Assembly (NCBI GenBank): GCA_964417835.1 | Contig: CAYQJD010000037.1 | Span: forward strand, 1 to 7,641 | DNA: 7,641 nucleotides | From: UMGS1124 sp964417835 | Lineage (GTDB): Bacteria > Bacillota_I > Bacilli_A > RF39 > UBA660 | Reading direction: 5' to 3' | Shown: piece after piece, positions 5,875-7,641 of the stretch | Layout: the number at the start of each line of letters is the position of its first letter | How positions within the stretch are numbered: the first letter of the stretch is position 1 | Program-made: the position numbers and the translations under genes | The notes under the pieces: model-generated | What the model saw: the letters and a program-made list of their open reading frames with translations, nothing else | What the model was told of the DNA's origin: nothing | Databases searched by the model: none

Positions 5875-6993
5875 TTATAACTTATTTCCTTCTTCGTTAA
5901 TTTGATCCATTGTTTTAATATTTATTCTAAACTTAGTTAATTTACTAGCAAGTTTAATATTAATACCATTTTTACCAATTGCTAATCTTTGATTTTCATC
6001 ATTAACTATAGCTAGCGCTTCACGATTTTTAGTATTATCAATAATACTAATAATTACATCTTTAGCAGGACTTAAAGCATTTTTTATATATTCTGCCTCA
6101 TCTTCACTATATAATACTAAATCTACTTTTTCACCATTTAGTTCAGCCAATATAGAAGCTATTCTATTTCCTCTTTCTCCAATACATGCTCCTATTGGAT
6201 CAACATTTGGATTTAAACTAGAAACTGCTACTTTACTTCTTACTCCTGCTTCTCTTGCAACACCATGAAGAACTAATATACCATCTTTAAATTCTGGAAT
6301 AATACTTTCAAATAATCTTTTTACAAATCCATAATGCTTTCTAGTACATAGTATTAAAGGTCCTTTAGTAGTAGCCTCTATTTTATTAAGATATACTCTT
6401 ATACTAGATCCCATTTTTAATGTTTCTCCAGGAATTATTTCACTTTTAGGAAGTATTCCTCTTGTTCTTCCCAAATCAACATAATAGTTCTTTGCATCTT
6501 CCATAGCTAAAGTACCTAGCATAATTTCATCTTGTTTATCACTAAATTCTTCTATAATATTATTTCTTTCTGCTTCTCTAACTTTTTGAGTTAAAACTTG
6601 TTTAGCAGTACTTGCAGCAATTCTACCAAAATCATGTGGTGTTACTTCTTCTTGAATAATATCTCCAACTTGAGCGTCAGGATACTTTTCTACAATATCT
6701 TCTAACAAAACTTGTGCATCTTCATTAATTTCTGGATCTTTATATTGAATATTTCCCTCTTCATCTGTATACTCTTCTCCATCAATATATTCCTTAACAA
6801 CAACATAATATGTATATAATTTAATTTCACCAGATTTTCTATCAATATTAACTTTAACATTAGTTTTAGATTTAAAATTTTTCTTATATGCAGTAATTAA
6901 AGCTTGCTCCATAGCTTCATATACTATATCTTCACTTATACCTTTTTCTTCAGTAATATTTTTTACTGCTTTTATAAACTCTTTTCCATTCAT
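5875..6993 (-). CDS. nusA: Transcription elongation/termination factor NusA
   Basis: NusA binds RNA polymerase at the RNA exit channel and modulates pausing, intrinsic termination and rRNA antitermination. The 372-aa product has the N-terminal polymerase-binding domain (1-150, with VTPHDFGRIAASTAKQVLTQ at 117-136) and an S1 domain (about 156-208). KH1 follows (about 225-305, VAREAGVRSK at 245-254 and loop IGERG at 271-275), then KH2 (about 310-360, AIGKNG at 338-343). Length is that of Gram-positive NusA without the acidic repeats of E. coli, and the tail after KH2 is only about 12 residues. Compared with my memory of Bacillus NusA, the N-terminal domain seems to carry roughly 15-20 extra, mostly acidic residues near 70-90 (GEEYTDEEGNIQYKDPE). 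The ATG lies one base after the rimP stop. Its ribosome binding site is inside the last codons of rimP, which suggests translational coupling. Confidence 0.97.
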   Translation of the reverse strand: MNGKEFIKAVKNITEEKGISEDIVYEAMEQALITAYKKNFKSKTNVKVNIDRKSGEIKLYTYYVVVKEYIDGEEYTDEEGNIQYKDPEINEDAQVLLEDIVEKYPDAQVGDIIQEEVTPHDFGRIAASTAKQVLTQKVREAERNNIIEEFSDKQDEIMLGTLAMEDAKNYYVDLGRTRGILPKSEIIPGETLKMGSSIRVYLNKIEATTKGPLILCTRKHYGFVKRLFESIIPEFKDGILVLHGVAREAGVRSKVAVSSLNPNVDPIGACIGERGNRIASILAELNGEKVDLVLYSEDEAEYIKNALSPAKDVIISIIDNTKNREALAIVNDENQRLAIGKNGINIKLASKLTKFRINIKTMDQINEEGNKL

Positions 6994-6994
6994 A

Positions 6995-7246
6995 TTAACC
7001 TCTCTCCTTACTAGAAATATCTAAAATATATTCCTCATCAATTAAATCATATTCATCTAAAATTGGATTAATTATATTAGTAGCTTCAACTATAGTATCC
7101 AAATCAATTCCATTAACTCTATCTAAAACAATATTTAACGAATTATATTTTCCATTTCTAACATAATCAATAGAATCAATTATTAAATCAAGTTTACTAA
7201 TAGGTTCTTTTATAAGCTCTTCTATTTTTTTAAAAACGTTATCCAT
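6995..7246 (-). CDS. rimP: Ribosome maturation factor RimP, N-terminal domain only
   Basis: RimP assists early 30S subunit assembly. This product has only 83 aa, against about 150 in the family. Residues 1-79 match the N-terminal domain: helix and strand MDNVFKKIEELIKEPISKLDLIIDSIDYV, then the strand LNIVLDRVNGIDLDTIVEATNIINPILDE (37-65). The final block EEYILDISS (71-79) is the counterpart of the family's YxLEVSSPG. The protein then ends KERG-stop, where the C-terminal SH3-like domain, the part linked to S12 binding, should begin. No frame around it continues that domain, because nusA starts one base after the stop, so this is not a simple frameshift. AAGGAG for nusA (7009-7004) is formed by the last RimP codons. 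The GTGGAGGG site upstream is strong. It is the first gene of the operon. The identity rests on sequence likeness plus the position just before nusA. Confidence 0.85.
   Translation of the reverse strand: MDNVFKKIEELIKEPISKLDLIIDSIDYVRNGKYNSLNIVLDRVNGIDLDTIVEATNIINPILDEYDLIDEEYILDISSKERG
7004..7009 (-). promoter_or_regulatory. nusA ribosome binding site inside the rimP 3' end
   Basis: AAGGAG on the minus strand spans the Lys80-Glu81 codons of RimP, 10 nt before the nusA ATG. A second purine block, AGAGG, sits closer (7003-6999). The overlap ties nusA translation to the last codons of rimP. Confidence 0.65.
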
Positions 7247-7250
7247 ATTC

Positions 7251-7255
7251 CCTCC
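7251..7255 (-). promoter_or_regulatory. rimP ribosome binding site
   Basis: GGAGG within GGTGGAGGG on the minus strand, about 4 nt before the ATG at 7246. It supports that start and lies 11 nt downstream of the leader hairpin. Confidence 0.75.
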
Positions 7256-7266
7256 ACCAATAATAA

Positions 7267-7288
7267 AAGTGGGATATTCTGCCCACTT
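7267..7288 (-). promoter_or_regulatory. Leader hairpin of the rimP operon mRNA
   Basis: AAGTGGG (7288-7282) and CCCACTT (7273-7267) form a perfect 7-bp stem with an 8-nt loop (CAGAATAT) in minus-strand RNA, starting about 8 nt after the expected transcription start. TTATTATT follows, then the rimP ribosome binding site. The U-run is interrupted, so it is a poor terminator. A 5' mRNA stabiliser or a protein-binding leader element is more likely. I cannot assign it to a known leader family. Confidence 0.5.
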
Positions 7289-7302
7289 AAACTGTCAAAT
7301 GT

Positions 7303-7331
7303 ATTATAACATCACAAATTTTTTTTGTAAA
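7303..7331 (-). promoter_or_regulatory. SigA-type promoter of the rimP-nusA-infB operon
   Basis: On the minus strand TTTACA (7331-7326) and TATAAT (7308-7303) are separated by exactly 17 nt, with a perfect -10 box. Transcription should start near 7296 and give a leader of about 50 nt that begins just before the hairpin. It is divergent from the rpsD promoter, with 41 nt between the two -35 boxes. Confidence 0.8.
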
Positions 7332-7372
7332 GAGATTTTACTTTAACAATGGCTTAAACTCATTTTCCATTA

Positions 7373-7400
7373 TTGACAAAATATATATTTATTGTATAAT
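7373..7400 (+). promoter_or_regulatory. SigA-type promoter of rpsD
   Basis: Consensus TTGACA (7373-7378) and TATAAT (7395-7400) are separated by 16 nt, as strong as expected for a ribosomal protein gene. Start is expected around 7405-7408. The 41 nt between this promoter and the divergent rimP promoter show only a loose AATGG...CCATT repeat and no recognisable operator. Confidence 0.85.
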
Positions 7401-7404
7401 ATTG

Positions 7405-7546
7405 ATTGCTTGATGGCAGTTTATTTTAAATATTAATAATGTGTTTATTTCTTGTATCTAGTAGCTTGCTGCCAAAGTGAAAGAATAAATAACACCCTAC
7501 TAATTATTTAAAATGTCTTTAAGTAAATTTTAGAAAGGAGATTATT
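7405..7546 (+). ncRNA. Structured rpsD leader, likely S4 autoregulatory element
   Basis: The roughly 140-nt untranslated leader of rpsD is long for this compact DNA. Two interleaved pairings can be drawn: TGGCAG (7414-7419) with CTGCCA (7469-7474), and GTGTT-ATTT (7441-7450, one bulge) with AAAT-AACAC (7487-7495). Each crosses the other, which gives a pseudoknot. Known: Firmicutes rpsD and the E. coli alpha operon are repressed by S4 binding to a structured, pseudoknot-type leader. Inferred: this leader works likewise. A weak hairpin (TAAAAT 7509-7514 / ATTTTA 7527-7532) precedes the AAAGGAG site (7534-7540). There is no terminator in the leader, so control would act on translation. Confidence 0.65.
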
Positions 7547-7641
7547 ATGTCAAGATATACTGGACCTGCATACAAAAAATCTAGAAGACTTGGTTTTTCT
7601 ACTTTAGAAAATGGAAAAGATCTAGCTAAAAGACCTTACGC
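7547..7641 (+). CDS. rpsD: 30S ribosomal protein S4, N-terminal part (cut by window edge)
   Basis: S4 is a primary 16S rRNA-binding protein of the 30S subunit and a translational repressor of its own gene. Only the first 31 codons are present. MSRYTGPAYKKSRRLGFSTL and the following GKDLAKRPY match the conserved basic N-terminus of Gram-positive S4, where Tyr9 replaces the common Trp. AAAGGAG lies 6 nt before the ATG. It is divergent from the rimP operon. In Bacillus, rpsD lies in the same broad region as thiI, and here they are about 6 kb apart with the nusA-infB operon between. Confidence 0.95.
   Translation, partial: MSRYTGPAYKKSRRLGFSTLENGKDLAKRPY

Noticed and set aside
6995..7020. Frameshift explanation for the short RimP
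   Set aside because: The nusA start with its own conserved N-terminus follows after one base, leaving no room for the missing domain in any frame.
7332..7372. Possible operator between the divergent rimP and rpsD promoters
   Set aside because: Only a loose 5-bp AATGG...CCATT inverted repeat with a long spacer is seen, which is expected by chance.
1..7641. CRISPR arrays, insertion sequences, tRNA/rRNA genes, phage or toxin-antitoxin genes
   Set aside because: I looked on both strands and found no spaced direct repeats, transposase motifs, cloverleaf sequences or accessory-gene hallmarks.

Overview
The window is very AT-rich, uses the standard bacterial code (the single Trp codon seen is TGG; TAA and TAG stops) and carries consensus Gram-positive ribosome binding sites (AGGAGG, AAAGGAG, AGGTGA). 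Gene order and protein sequences point to a low-GC Firmicutes/Bacilli-like or Mollicutes-related bacterium with trimmed versions of standard operons. An uncultured gut-type lineage is possible, but the species cannot be named from this sequence.

Layout from left to right. A strong terminator hairpin (1-31) closes something outside the window. A possible 55-residue small basic protein (111-278, minus) follows thiI. thiI (313-1494, minus) encodes the tRNA 4-thiouridine synthetase. A divergent plus-strand gene (1592-2251) encodes a roughly six-helix membrane protein that resembles, distantly, the VUT/YhhQ queuosine-precursor transporters. It converges on truB, and the two share a bidirectional terminator that lies inside both coding ends. 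From 2241 to 7246 the minus strand carries the translation/transcription operon rimP-nusA-ylxR(rnpM)-infB-rbfA-truB, transcribed from a clear promoter near 7303-7331. Plus-strand rpsD (S4) begins at 7547, behind its own strong promoter and a roughly 140-nt structured leader, and runs off the right edge.

The genes fit one theme: making and maturing the translation apparatus. RimP and RbfA act in 30S assembly, IF2 in initiation, NusA in transcription elongation/antitermination, YlxR on RNase P, TruB and ThiI on tRNA modification, and S4 is a primary 30S assembly protein that represses its own synthesis. If the membrane protein is a queuosine-precursor importer, a third tRNA modification is represented.

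Most of the window is ordinary housekeeping sequence, and I do not see a new defence, mobile or biosynthetic system. The points worth a second look are a RimP with no C-terminal domain whose last codons form the nusA ribosome binding site; absence of ylxQ and ylxP; an interleaved (pseudoknot) pairing in the rpsD leader; hairpins in the rimP leader and between rbfA and truB; a small unknown ORF after thiI; and near-absence of tryptophan with no TGA stop.
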